From Clostridiales bacterium (GTDB lineage Bacteria > Bacillota > Clostridia > Christensenellales > Aristaeellaceae): DNA of 48,976 nucleotides. Below the pieces are notes generated by a model. That model was given only the letters and a program-made list of their open reading frames with translations. It had not been told where the DNA came from and did no database searches. The stretch covers positions 1 through 48,976 of the forward strand of contig SFIM01000017.1 of assembly GCA_004556155.1 (NCBI GenBank). The letters run 5' to 3'. A program made the position numbers and the translations under genes. This document shows, one piece after another, positions 1-7,877 of this stretch (its first letter is position 1; each line of letters opens with the position of its first letter).

Positions 1-1215
<1,215 letters not shown>

Positions 1216-1294
1216 GCCCGGGCTCCTATCAATATAAACCGCTGCGGGCGGGCTGCCCGTCCGCAGCGGATATGACCGAAAGAGGTGTTCCATC

Positions 1295-1459
1295 ATGGCC
1301 GCTAAGGAAGCCAGAGCAAACATCGTGCTGGCCTGCACCGAGTGCAAGCAGCGCAATTACAACACCAAAAAGAACAAGAAGAACACCCCCGACCGTATTG
1401 AGCTGAACAAGTACTGCCGTTTCTGCAGGAAACATACTGCTCACCGCGAAACGAGGTAA
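1295..1459 (+). CDS. rpmG: 50S ribosomal protein L33, zinc-binding form
   Basis: A 54-residue small basic protein of the large ribosomal subunit. It reads MAAKEARANIVLACTEC at the start and has two CxxC pairs, CTEC and CRFC, which form the zinc ribbon of the C+ type of L33. The family is normally 49-55 residues. An AGAGGTG ribosome site lies 6-7 bases before the ATG. It sits between tuf and secE with only 4 bases before secE, the usual Gram-positive order, so it is surely in the same transcript. The gene is shorter than most ORF-calling thresholds but its start, length and motifs all agree. Confidence 0.95.
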   Translation: MAAKEARANIVLACTECKQRNYNTKKNKKNTPDRIELNKYCRFCRKHTAHRETR

Positions 1460-1463
1460 CAGC

Positions 1464-1904
1464 ATGGCAGACGAGAAAACGACCGTCAAGGAGAAGACGC
1501 AAGGCGCCGAACAGCCCAAGAAAGAGGGCAAATTCATCACCTTCTGCAAGAATCTCCCGCGCAACATTGCTACCCCCTTCAAGAACATGTGGCATGAGTT
1601 GAAGCAGGTCACTTGGCCCACCAAGAAAGATCTGATCAACTACACCTGCATCGTGCTGGTGTTCATGGTGTTCATGGGCGTGGTCATTGGTCTTTTGGAC
1701 ATGGGCGCGTCCAAGCTCGTCACCGCAATCAGTTCCTTGAAGGATACCGGGGATGTCGAAGCGCATGATCACGATCATGACGCAAACGACGCCGGGGACG
1801 ACAACCTTCCCGACGGAGTAACTGAGCCCGACGCGAACGATACCGTTACGGATACCGCCTCCGAGCAGCCCGCTGCCACCGAGGCTCCCGCTAACGGCAA
1901 TTAA
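1464..1904 (+). CDS. secE: Preprotein translocase subunit SecE with long acidic/His-rich C-terminal tail
   Basis: SecE clamps SecY in the plasma-membrane translocon. The conserved core is at residues 37-80: an amphipathic helix with ELKQVTWPTKKDL followed by one membrane span (IVLVFMVFMGVVIGLLDMG). Gram-positive SecE is usually about 60-80 residues; this product is 146. It has a roughly 35-residue charged N-terminal extension and a roughly 50-residue C-terminal tail rich in Asp, Glu, Thr, Pro and Ala with an HDHDHD run. In the standard SecE topology the tail would lie outside the membrane. The gene lies between rpmG and nusG, the classical location. The call is firm; the role of the tail is unknown. 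Confidence 0.95.
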   Translation: MADEKTTVKEKTQGAEQPKKEGKFITFCKNLPRNIATPFKNMWHELKQVTWPTKKDLINYTCIVLVFMVFMGVVIGLLDMGASKLVTAISSLKDTGDVEAHDHDHDANDAGDDNLPDGVTEPDANDTVTDTASEQPAATEAPANGN

Positions 1905-1916
1905 GGAGATTCGAGC

Positions 1917-2456
1917 ATGGCCGAGCCTACGGAAAAGACCCCCCAATGGTATGTTGTGCATACCTATTCGGGCTACGAGAACAAAGTAAAGGATAACCTC
2001 GAAAAGACGGTTGAAAACAACGGCATGCAGGATCTCATCTTTGAGATCACCGTGCCCACCGAAGAGGTTGCCGAAATCCGCAACGGCAAGCGCGTGACCT
2101 ATCAGCGCAAGACGTTTCCGGGCTATGTTCTGGTAAAGATGATCATCACCAGCGAAAGCTGGTATGTCGTGCGCAACACGCGCGGCGTGACGGGCTTTGT
2201 CGGCCCGGAATCCAAGCCGGTTGCGCTGTCCCCCGAAGAGGTTGAGTTGATGCTGAACAGCCAGTCCATGGAATCCAAGTGCAGCATCGCCGTTGGCGAA
2301 GAAGTCCGCATTCTTTCTGGCCCCCTGGTGAACTTCACCGGCACGGTGGAGGAAATCGACGCGATCCGCGCCAAGCTGCGCGTGAAGGTGAAGATGTTCC
2401 TCGGCCGCGAAATGCAGGTGGAGGTCGACATGGATCAAGTGCAGAAGCTGGACTGA
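1917..2456 (+). CDS. nusG: Transcription termination/antitermination protein NusG
   Basis: NusG binds RNA polymerase and links it to the ribosome or Rho. The 179-residue product has the NGN domain, starting QWYVVHTYSGYENKVK and including FPGYVLVKM, and a C-terminal KOW domain around GEEVRILSGPLVNFTGTVEEI. Length and domain order are those of the family. The start ATG follows AAGGAGA by 6-7 bases and lies 12 bases after secE, so the two genes are cotranscribed. The 91 bases to rplK contain the L1-type leader described separately. Confidence 0.97.
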   Translation: MAEPTEKTPQWYVVHTYSGYENKVKDNLEKTVENNGMQDLIFEITVPTEEVAEIRNGKRVTYQRKTFPGYVLVKMIITSESWYVVRNTRGVTGFVGPESKPVALSPEEVELMLNSQSMESKCSIAVGEEVRILSGPLVNFTGTVEEIDAIRAKLRVKVKMFLGREMQVEVDMDQVQKLD

Positions 2457-2486
2457 GCACAGGCCAACACTTAACCCGTTTCCCCA

Positions 2487-2523
2487 GTGGGAGGTACGTG
2501 AAAAATCGTGCCGCCATTACCAC
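2487..2523 (+). promoter_or_regulatory. Candidate L1-binding RNA leader of rplK-rplA (23S rRNA mimic)
   Basis: The nusG-rplK gap holds GTGGGAGG (2487-2494) and, 22 bases later, TTACCAC (2517-2523). GTGG can pair with CCAC, and between them GGTACG (2493-2498) pairs with CGTGCC (2507-2512) around an A-rich loop. The same GTGGGAG...TACCAC arrangement forms the L1-binding site in 23S rRNA helices 76-78. In bacteria L1 is known to repress its own operon through such a mimic. The element ends 7 bases before the rplK ribosome site, in a good position to control translation. Confidence 0.75.
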
Positions 2524-2547
2524 AATGTTTAGGAGGTGCCATTCAAC

Positions 2548-2973
2548 ATGGCAAAGAAAGTAACCGCTATCATCAAGCTCCAGGTTAACGCGGCCAAGGC
2601 GACTCCCGCCCCCCCGATTGGCCCGGCGCTCGGCCAGCACGGCGTGAACATTCCCGGCTTCTGCAAGGAATTCAACGCCCGCACCGCCAAGCAGGAAGGC
2701 TACATCATTCCTGTTGTCATCACGGTGTATTCTGACCGTTCCTTTACCTTCATCACCAAGACGCCTCCCGTCCCGGTTCTGATCAAAAAGACCCTGGGCA
2801 TCGAGAGTGCTTCTGCTCGTCCCAACCGCGATAAGGTTGCCCAGCTGACCCAGGCTCAGGTTCGTGAAATCGCTGAAAAGAAGATGCCCGACCTGAACGC
2901 CGCCAGCATCGAGGCCGCCATGAGCATGGTTAAGGGTACCGCGCGCTCCATGGGCATCACCGTGGAAGAATGA
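2548..2973 (+). CDS. rplK: 50S ribosomal protein L11
   Basis: L11 forms the GTPase-associated stalk base of the large subunit with 23S rRNA. The 141-residue product starts MAKKVTAIIKLQV, carries the N-terminal PAPPIGPALGQHGVNI segment that is diagnostic for L11, and the C-terminal RNA-binding domain with GTARSMGI. I chose the ATG at 2548 rather than an in-frame GTG at 2536. The GTG lies inside the AGGAGGTG ribosome site, and the later ATG gives the canonical N terminus. It is followed 15 bases later by rplA. Confidence 0.97.
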   Translation: MAKKVTAIIKLQVNAAKATPAPPIGPALGQHGVNIPGFCKEFNARTAKQEGYIIPVVITVYSDRSFTFITKTPPVPVLIKKTLGIESASARPNRDKVAQLTQAQVREIAEKKMPDLNAASIEAAMSMVKGTARSMGITVEE

Positions 2974-2988
2974 GGGGAGGAAAATTAG

Positions 2989-3678
2989 ATGAAACACGGC
3001 AAGAAGTATACTGACAGCAAAAAGCTGATCGATCCCCTCAAGTATTACGAAGCCGCCGAGGCGATTGAGCTGGTCAAGCAGACCGGCAAGGCCAAGTTCG
3101 ACGAGACCGTCGAGCTCAGCATCCGTCTGGGCGTTGACCCTCGTCACGCGGATCAGCAGGTTCGCGGCGCGGTGGTGCTGCCGCACGGCACGGGCAAGAC
3201 CGTCCGCGTGCTGGTGTTCGCCAAGGGCCCCAAGGCTGAGGAAGCCAAGGCCGCTGGCGCTGATTTCGTTGGCGATATGGACATGGTGCAGAAGATCCAG
3301 CAGGAAAACTGGTTTGGCTTCGACGTCTGCGTTGCCACGCCTGACATGATGGGCGTTGTCGGCCGCATCGGCCGCATCCTGGGCCCCAAGGGCCTGATGC
3401 CCAACCCCAAGTCCGGCACCGTAACCATGGACGTGACCAAGGCCATTTCCGATATCAAGGCCGGTAAGGTCGAGTACCGCGTGGACAAGACCGCTATCGC
3501 GCACTGCCCCATCGGCAAGGTTTCCTTCGAGTCTGAAAAGCTGAGCGAAAACCTGACCGCCCTGATGGAAGCCATCATCAAGGCCAAGCCCGCCACCGCC
3601 AAGGGCACCTATGTGAAGTCTCTGTATCTGAGCACCACCATGGGTCCCTCCATCCGGCTGAACACCACCAAGTTCTGA
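2989..3678 (+). CDS. rplA: 50S ribosomal protein L1
   Basis: L1 forms the mobile stalk near the ribosomal E site and, in many bacteria, represses rplK-rplA translation. The 229-residue product has the expected length and the signature region with GRILGPKGLMPNPKSGTV. It starts MKHGKKYTDSKKLIDP, preceded by GGGAGGAAAA. It is the last gene of this run: a strong intrinsic terminator follows at 3699. The usual next genes rplJ and rplL do not follow, which is noted as a finding. Confidence 0.97.
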   Translation: MKHGKKYTDSKKLIDPLKYYEAAEAIELVKQTGKAKFDETVELSIRLGVDPRHADQQVRGAVVLPHGTGKTVRVLVFAKGPKAEEAKAAGADFVGDMDMVQKIQQENWFGFDVCVATPDMMGVVGRIGRILGPKGLMPNPKSGTVTMDVTKAISDIKAGKVEYRVDKTAIAHCPIGKVSFESEKLSENLTALMEAIIKAKPATAKGTYVKSLYLSTTMGPSIRLNTTKF

Positions 3679-3698
3679 TTTGGATAAAAGCGTAAAAG

Positions 3699-3731
3699 AA
3701 GCGCACCGTGAGCAATCGCGGTGCGCTTTTT
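3699..3731 (+). terminator. Intrinsic terminator after rplA
   Basis: AAGCGCACCG pairs with CGGTGCGCTT around a 10-base loop and runs into five T residues. It lies 20 bases after the rplA stop, and no gene on the same strand follows closely, so it should end the tuf-to-rplA transcript. Confidence 0.9.
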
Positions 3732-3771
3732 GAGCGTCGGTGTCTGTCTGAAAAGCAGGGGAGATGCGCAA

Positions 3772-3811
3772 CGCGCCCCTCCGCCGTGCTGATCCTGGGC
3801 GGAGGGGCGCG
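3772..3811. repeat. Perfect 14-bp inverted repeat without a U-tract
   Basis: CGCGCCCCTCCGCC at 3772-3785 is exactly complementary to 3798-3811, with a 12-base loop. It lies between the rplA terminator and the stop of the convergent kinase-like gene, so it could stop or protect transcripts arriving from either side. There is no T-run on either strand, so it is not a standard intrinsic terminator. Confidence 0.6.
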
Positions 3812-3834
3812 TGGGGCTGTCAAGGAGGGGAAGC

Positions 3835-4431
3835 TCAGCGCTTCTCTGCCAGCTCGGCGATGAGCTGCGTGCAGGTGTCCTCGCTGAAGACAGCGCTGTT
3901 CAGGCACAGATCATAATTGCGCATTTCGCCCCAGTTCTGGCCGGTATAGTGCTTATAGTTGACGCTGCGGCGTTTGTCCTTGTCCTCCAGTCGGTCCTCG
4001 GGCTTCTTATCGCTTTGGCCGTACAGGCGCACAATGCGCTCGGCACGGTAGGCCTTGTCGGCATAGATGAACACGTTCAGCACGTCCGAACGATCCTTAA
4101 GAATGTAATCCGCGCAGCGCCCAAGGATGACGCAGGGGCCTTTATCGGCCAGATCCAGGATGACCTGGCGCTGCATGGCCCACAGAAAATCCGCCGCGCT
4201 GAGCGCGCCCTGCGTGCCGTCAAATACAGGCAGCATGGAAAAAATCGTCCGGCCGGGGGCGTATTCGCCGCGCTCCTCAATGAATTTGGGATCAAAGCCC
4301 GTCTTTTCGGCTACGGCCTTGATCAGCTCTTTATCATAATAGGGAACGCCGAGACGCTCGGCCACCTTATGGGCGATGGTGCGGCCGCCGCTGCCAAACT
4401 CGCGGCTGACGGTGATAATGGACTTTGTCAT
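3835..4431 (-). CDS. Cytidylate kinase-like family protein
   Basis: A 198-residue P-loop protein beginning MTKSIITVSREFGSGGRTIA, with PYYDKELI and later GRCADYIL and RAERIVRLYGQ. This is the pattern of the cytidylate-kinase-like family (AAA_26) widespread in Clostridia, distinct from the canonical Cmk that phosphorylates CMP. The substrate is not established. The gene is transcribed alone, opposite to the ribosomal genes on either side, from a TTGACA-17-TAAAAT promoter at 4465-4493. Its ribosome site (GGGAG) is about 11 bases from the ATG, rather far. Family call is solid; enzymatic role is open. Confidence 0.85.
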   Translation of the reverse strand: MTKSIITVSREFGSGGRTIAHKVAERLGVPYYDKELIKAVAEKTGFDPKFIEERGEYAPGRTIFSMLPVFDGTQGALSAADFLWAMQRQVILDLADKGPCVILGRCADYILKDRSDVLNVFIYADKAYRAERIVRLYGQSDKKPEDRLEDKDKRRSVNYKHYTGQNWGEMRNYDLCLNSAVFSEDTCTQLIAELAEKR

Positions 4432-4464
4432 GGTTATTACAACTCCCTTCCAGGTGTTACCTAC

Positions 4465-4493
4465 ATTTTATGCCATTTGAACGGCAGTGTCAA
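4465..4493 (-). promoter_or_regulatory. Sigma-A promoter of the cytidylate kinase-like gene
   Basis: On the minus strand TTGACA (4488-4493) is followed after 17 bases by TAAAAT (4465-4470), about 33 bases before the start codon. Confidence 0.75.
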
Positions 4494-4548
4494 GCGCAGA
4501 AAAAACGTAAAAAGTGCGCGGAAAATTAGGAAAATTTGCGTTTCCCTC

Positions 4549-4577
4549 TTGCAAAATGGACGGCTTTCCTTTATAAT
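4549..4577 (+). promoter_or_regulatory. Sigma-A promoter of rpsF-ssb-rpsR
   Basis: TTGCAA (4549-4554), a 17-base spacer and TATAAT (4572-4577) lie 67 bases before rpsF. The flanking DNA is AT-rich compared with the coding regions. Confidence 0.85.
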
Positions 4578-4596
4578 ATTTAATTGGCACATCCTT

Positions 4597-4618
4597 GCGC
4601 CGCGTGATGCCGCGGCGC
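4597..4618 (+). promoter_or_regulatory. GC-rich hairpin in rpsF 5' leader, possible S6:S18 operator
   Basis: GCGCCGCG (4597-4604) and CGCGGCGC (4611-4618) form a perfect 8-bp stem with loop TGATGC, between the promoter and the AGGAGGTG ribosome site. Many bacteria control this operon through an S6:S18-binding leader RNA at this position. I could not confirm the conserved CCG bulge of that motif, so the match is positional and structural only. Confidence 0.4.
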
Positions 4619-4643
4619 CATAAGTCCATGAGGAGGTGAAAGT

Positions 4644-5045
4644 ATGAACAAGTACGAACTGGTCTACGTCATCGATACTACGCTGGACGACGATGCCCGC
4701 AAGGCGGTTATGGATCGCTTCCACGGCATGCTCGAATCCCTGGGTGGTAAGGTGGAAAAGGTGGAAGAGTGGGGCAAGCGCCGTCTGGCCTATCCCATCA
4801 ACTACAAGACCGAAGGCTACTATGTCCTGGTGAACTACACCGCTGAGGCGTCTGTTCCCAAGGAGATTGAGCGCAACCTGCAGATCTCTGACAGCATCCT
4901 TCGCTACCTGACTGTCAAGGTGGAAGAAAAGCGCAGCAACGTAAAGCCCCGTCCCGTGCGCGTAGCGCCCGTGGCCGAGGAAGCCGCTCCCGCTGTGGAG
5001 GCGGCCCCCGCTGCCGAAGCCGAAGCTCCTGCTCAGGCTGAATAA
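4644..5045 (+). CDS. rpsF: 30S ribosomal protein S6
   Basis: S6 binds the 30S platform together with S18. The 133-residue product starts MNKYELVYVID and has the KVEEWGKRRLAYPI segment typical of S6. The core ends near residue 105. The remaining 28 residues are an Ala/Glu/Pro-rich tail, a kind of acidic extension also known in some other S6 proteins. The ATG is preceded by a perfect AGGAGGTG. It heads an operon with ssb (18 bases downstream) and rpsR, a conserved order in most Gram-positive bacteria. Confidence 0.97.
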   Translation: MNKYELVYVIDTTLDDDARKAVMDRFHGMLESLGGKVEKVEEWGKRRLAYPINYKTEGYYVLVNYTAEASVPKEIERNLQISDSILRYLTVKVEEKRSNVKPRPVRVAPVAEEAAPAVEAAPAAEAEAPAQAE

Positions 5046-5063
5046 TCACAGGGAGGGATACGA

Positions 5064-5486
5064 ATGAACAAGGTTTTCATTGTGGGAAACCTGACGCGCG
5101 ATCCCGAGCTGCGTTCCACCCGTGATGGCATTTCCGTCTGTTCGTTCACCGTGGCGGTTAACCGCCGCGTGCGTAATGCGGAGGCCGGTCAGCCTGAGGC
5201 TGATTTCTTCCGTGTTACCGCCTGGCGTGCGCTGGGCGAGAACTGCTCAAAGTATCTATCCAAGGGCCGCAAGGTGGCCGTTACCGGCTCGGTGTCTGTA
5301 AGCACCTATACCGGCAATGACGGCAACACCCGCGCCAGCCTGGAAGTGACTGCCGACGATGTGGAATTCCTGTCCCCGCGCAGCGAGGGCGGCGAAGCGC
5401 CCGCGCCGCGTCCGCAGGCCGCTGCGCCCGCAGCCCCGCAGAGCAATGGCTTTGTGCAGGTGGATGACGACGAATTGCCGTTCTGA
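5064..5486 (+). CDS. ssb: Single-stranded DNA-binding protein
   Basis: SSB coats single-stranded DNA in replication and repair and recruits partners through its tip. The 140-residue product has the OB-fold opening MNKVFIVGNLTRDPELR, the DFFRVTAWRALGENCSKYL region, a proline/alanine-rich linker with APRPQAAAPAAPQ and the canonical acidic tip DDDELPF. Its place between rpsF and rpsR is the classical location for the chromosomal housekeeping SSB. The ribosome site is GGGAGGG, 7 bases before ATG. Confidence 0.97.
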   Translation: MNKVFIVGNLTRDPELRSTRDGISVCSFTVAVNRRVRNAEAGQPEADFFRVTAWRALGENCSKYLSKGRKVAVTGSVSVSTYTGNDGNTRASLEVTADDVEFLSPRSEGGEAPAPRPQAAAPAAPQSNGFVQVDDDELPF

Positions 5487-5518
5487 TGATTGACTGAATT
5501 GTAATAGGAGGAAGCACC

Positions 5519-5773
5519 ATGTCTGAAGATCGTGGCGAAAGAAAACAGCGTCCGCGCGGCCGTAAACCCCGCCGCAAGGTATGCGATTTCTGCGTAAACA
5601 AGATCGCTTATATCGACTATAAGGACGTGAATCGTCTGCGCCGTTATATCAACGAGCGCGGCAAGATCATGCCCCGCCGTATGACCGGCACCTGCGCAAA
5701 GCATCAGCGTCAGTTGTCCGAGGCCATCAAGCGCGCTCGTGCCATCGCGCTGCTGCCCTACACGGTTGATTAA
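5519..5773 (+). CDS. rpsR: 30S ribosomal protein S18
   Basis: An 84-residue basic protein that pairs with S6 on the 30S platform. The segment KVCDFC is followed by IDYKDVNRLRRYINERGKI and GTCAKHQRQLSEAIKRARAIALLPY, all diagnostic for S18. The Cys pair CDFC plus the later Cys and His suggest the zinc-binding form. An AGGAGG ribosome site precedes the ATG. It is last in the rpsF operon and is followed directly by an intrinsic terminator. Confidence 0.97.
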   Translation: MSEDRGERKQRPRGRKPRRKVCDFCVNKIAYIDYKDVNRLRRYINERGKIMPRRMTGTCAKHQRQLSEAIKRARAIALLPYTVD

Positions 5774-5785
5774 GCTCAATTAAAA

Positions 5786-5816
5786 AGTCCCTCCGTCATA
5801 GACGGGGGGATTTTTT
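5786..5816 (+). terminator. Intrinsic terminator after rpsR
   Basis: TCCCTCCGTC and GACGGGGGGA form a stem with a short ATA loop, followed by six T residues, 13 bases after the rpsR stop. Confidence 0.9.
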
Positions 5817-5833
5817 ATAGGAAAAGAAGATAA

Positions 5834-6322
5834 TCAGCGCGTTTGGTTCAGCGGGCATTCCATGCGCAGGGTGCGCGCGGCGTAGCCGCAATGCTGATAA
5901 AAGGCAACAGCTTCCTGATTAAAGCACCATACGCTCAATTCCAGCGAGGTGCAGCCGCGCTTCTGCGCCTCCGCGCGGCAGGCTTCCAGCAAGGCCTGCC
6001 CCACGCCCTGCCGCTGACAGGCATGCAGCACGCAGACGTCGTCCACATACAGGCAATCGTGATCCACATAGGTGCTGTGGTTGCGGTAGCTGAGCACCCA
6101 GCCGAAGGCATAGCCGATTACCTGGCCCGATGCATCCTGCGCAATCAGGTTGACATACTTGTCCTCGCTCAGGCGCTGCGCAAATTCCTCTGGGGTAAAA
6201 TAGCGGGCTTCGGTTCTGAAAAGATCAGGCCGGCCGGCGTGATGAAGTTCGGCAATTTCCTTTTGCAGCGGGCGAATCTGCTCCCGGTCAGTGGCTAGGG
6301 CAGGGCGAATGGTAAAAGGCAT
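5834..6322 (-). CDS. GNAT family N-acetyltransferase
   Basis: A 162-residue acyl-CoA-dependent acetyltransferase of unknown substrate. The acetyl-CoA motif is visible as LHACQRQGVGQALLEA, preceded by DDVCV, and the C-terminal motif B is FYQHCGYAARTLRME. The opening FTIRPALATDREQIRPL is typical of GNAT proteins. I take the ATG at 6322, which has an AAAGAGG ribosome site. A longer reading frame extends 25 codons further but passes through the promoter at 6353-6381. It is transcribed alone. Confidence 0.88.
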   Translation of the reverse strand: MPFTIRPALATDREQIRPLQKEIAELHHAGRPDLFRTEARYFTPEEFAQRLSEDKYVNLIAQDASGQVIGYAFGWVLSYRNHSTYVDHDCLYVDDVCVLHACQRQGVGQALLEACRAEAQKRGCTSLELSVWCFNQEAVAFYQHCGYAARTLRMECPLNQTR

Positions 6323-6352
6323 AGGAGCCTCTTTAGACAAAAATATGCCTAA

Positions 6353-6381
6353 ATTATAGCATTTGGCAAATGAAAAGTCAA
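6353..6381 (-). promoter_or_regulatory. Sigma-A promoter of the GNAT gene
   Basis: On the minus strand TTGACT (6376-6381), 17 bases, TATAAT (6353-6358), about 31 bases before the start. Its -35 box abuts the terminator of the upstream htrA gene. Confidence 0.85.
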
Positions 6382-6413
6382 AAAAACCATCCTCCATATG
6401 GAGGACGGTTTTT
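6381..6413 (-). terminator. Intrinsic terminator after htrA
   Basis: On the minus strand AAACCGTCCTCC pairs with GGAGGATGGTTT around ATAT and continues into a run of T. It lies 18 bases after the htrA stop. Confidence 0.88.
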
Positions 6414-6430
6414 GCTTGAGAATGCTTGCA

Positions 6431-7738
6431 TTACGCAGCGGGCGAAGCAACCACCTTGAGCGTGACGCTCATGTCAATGTACTCGCCGTCGCCGATATCG
6501 CTGATGTACTTGGCGTCCAGCACGTTTTCAGCGCGGTACACCTTCACCTGCACGGTGTCGCCTTCGGCATGGCTGAAGATGATCTCCTGCAAGCCTTCGG
6601 AGCTGGTGATGACCGTGCCATCTACATCTACAATGATGTCGCCAGCCTGGATGCCGGCAGCCGCAGCAGCGGAATTATCTTCTACCTTGGTGACCAGGCA
6701 GCCCTTGGGCAGAATCTGGCGCGCAACGGCGTTGTTGGTGGAGTCCAGGGTCTGCACGCTTACGCCCAGGCGGGGCTTGCTGTCGACATCATCGCCGGTG
6801 GTGTTGATGTCGGCTTCCTTGGCCTTATCTTCCAGATACTTGCTGACGGATTCGCCGTCGTACTTTTCAAGCGCTTCGCGGATCAGCGGCTTGGCAACGT
6901 TGATGGGGATGCACATGCCGATGTTGTCAATGCTGGCCTGAGACATATAGCTGCTGGTGTACTTGAGGGAAGGAATGCCCATCAGCTGGCCCAGCACGTT
7001 GAACATGCCACCGCCGGAGTTGCCGGAGTTGATCGCAGCGTCTACCTGAATCATGGAATTGGTGGTAGTAGTCTTGCGGCCGTACTTATCGGTGCTGTCG
7101 GTTTCTACTTCACGTTCCAGCGCGGAGACAACGCCTACCGTGGTGGAGCGGAAGAAATCCTCGCCCAGGGGATTGCCGATGACGATGGCCCATTCGCCGG
7201 CCTGCAGCTTATCGCTGTCGCCCAGGGTTGCGGGGGTCGCCTTCAGCTCGGGGCACAGCAGCACGGCGATATCCTTGCTCTCGTCGGATACGACCACCGT
7301 GGCGTCGTATTCATTTTCGCCGTCAGATACGGTGACGCGGCTGGCGTCCTCAACCACATGATAGTTGGTCAGGATGTGGCCATACTCGCTGATCACGGTA
7401 CCGGAGCCCGTGCCAGCCAGCTGCTCGCGGGAGGTGGTGCCGCCGCGGCCGTTGCCATAAGGATTACCGTAGCCGTAGCCATAGAAGAAGCCATAGCTGT
7501 TGTTATTGTAGGTGGTGGTCTGATAGTTGTTTACCAGCACCACGCTGTCACGCACGGCGGCCACTGCGGCGGTGAAGGGATTGGCCACCAGGGAAGCGTC
7601 CGTCTCGGTGTTTACGATCTTGTCAATATCCGAAGAGGAAAGCGTACCGGCGGCCTGCGCGGAGAGGATGGCGCCGGCGATCATCACGGCTGCCAGCAGA
7701 ACTGCTACAAAGCCCATGATCTTGTTGTTCTTTTTCAT
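6431..7738 (-). CDS. htrA: Membrane-anchored HtrA/DegP-type serine protease
   Basis: Extracytoplasmic protein-quality-control protease. The 435-residue product has an N-terminal hydrophobic anchor at residues 8-28, a trypsin-like domain with triad His127 (TNYHVV), Asp156 (KDIAVL) and Ser241 (GNSGGG), and one C-terminal PDZ domain starting near LGVSVQTLD. Between anchor and protease lies a Tyr/Gly/Asn-rich stretch, residues 72-100, with YGFFYGYGYG. I chose the ATG at 7738 because AAAGGAG is 9 bases upstream. In-frame ATGs at 7744 and 7783 are alternatives, the latter with AGGAAAGAG. I found no convincing sigma-A promoter in the 139 bases upstream. Confidence 0.92.
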   Translation of the reverse strand: MKKNNKIMGFVAVLLAAVMIAGAILSAQAAGTLSSSDIDKIVNTETDASLVANPFTAAVAAVRDSVVLVNNYQTTTYNNNSYGFFYGYGYGNPYGNGRGGTTSREQLAGTGSGTVISEYGHILTNYHVVEDASRVTVSDGENEYDATVVVSDESKDIAVLLCPELKATPATLGDSDKLQAGEWAIVIGNPLGEDFFRSTTVGVVSALEREVETDSTDKYGRKTTTTNSMIQVDAAINSGNSGGGMFNVLGQLMGIPSLKYTSSYMSQASIDNIGMCIPINVAKPLIREALEKYDGESVSKYLEDKAKEADINTTGDDVDSKPRLGVSVQTLDSTNNAVARQILPKGCLVTKVEDNSAAAAAGIQAGDIIVDVDGTVITSSEGLQEIIFSHAEGDTVQVKVYRAENVLDAKYISDIGDGEYIDMSVTLKVVASPAA

Positions 7739-7877
7739 TTTCATCTGCTCCTTTCGCATTGCTGCGTGGATTTTCTTTATCATGTACTCTCTTTCCTGAG
7801 TACGTGTATAGCATAACGTCAATATTTGACAGCGGTGTGAACGGATTATGAATTGTAATCAATAATCTCAAATTTTT

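Noticed and set aside
2536..2547. GTG at 2536 as start of rplK
   Set aside because: It overlaps the AGGAGGTG ribosome site and would add four residues not found in L11.
2335..3771. 478-codon minus-strand frame over rplK and rplA
   Set aside because: No ribosome site or domain; it runs opposite two certain ribosomal protein genes.
6398..7816. Long open frame on the plus strand opposite htrA (472 codons)
   Set aside because: It is the antisense shadow of htrA, which has catalytic motifs; such long open antisense frames are common in GC-rich DNA.
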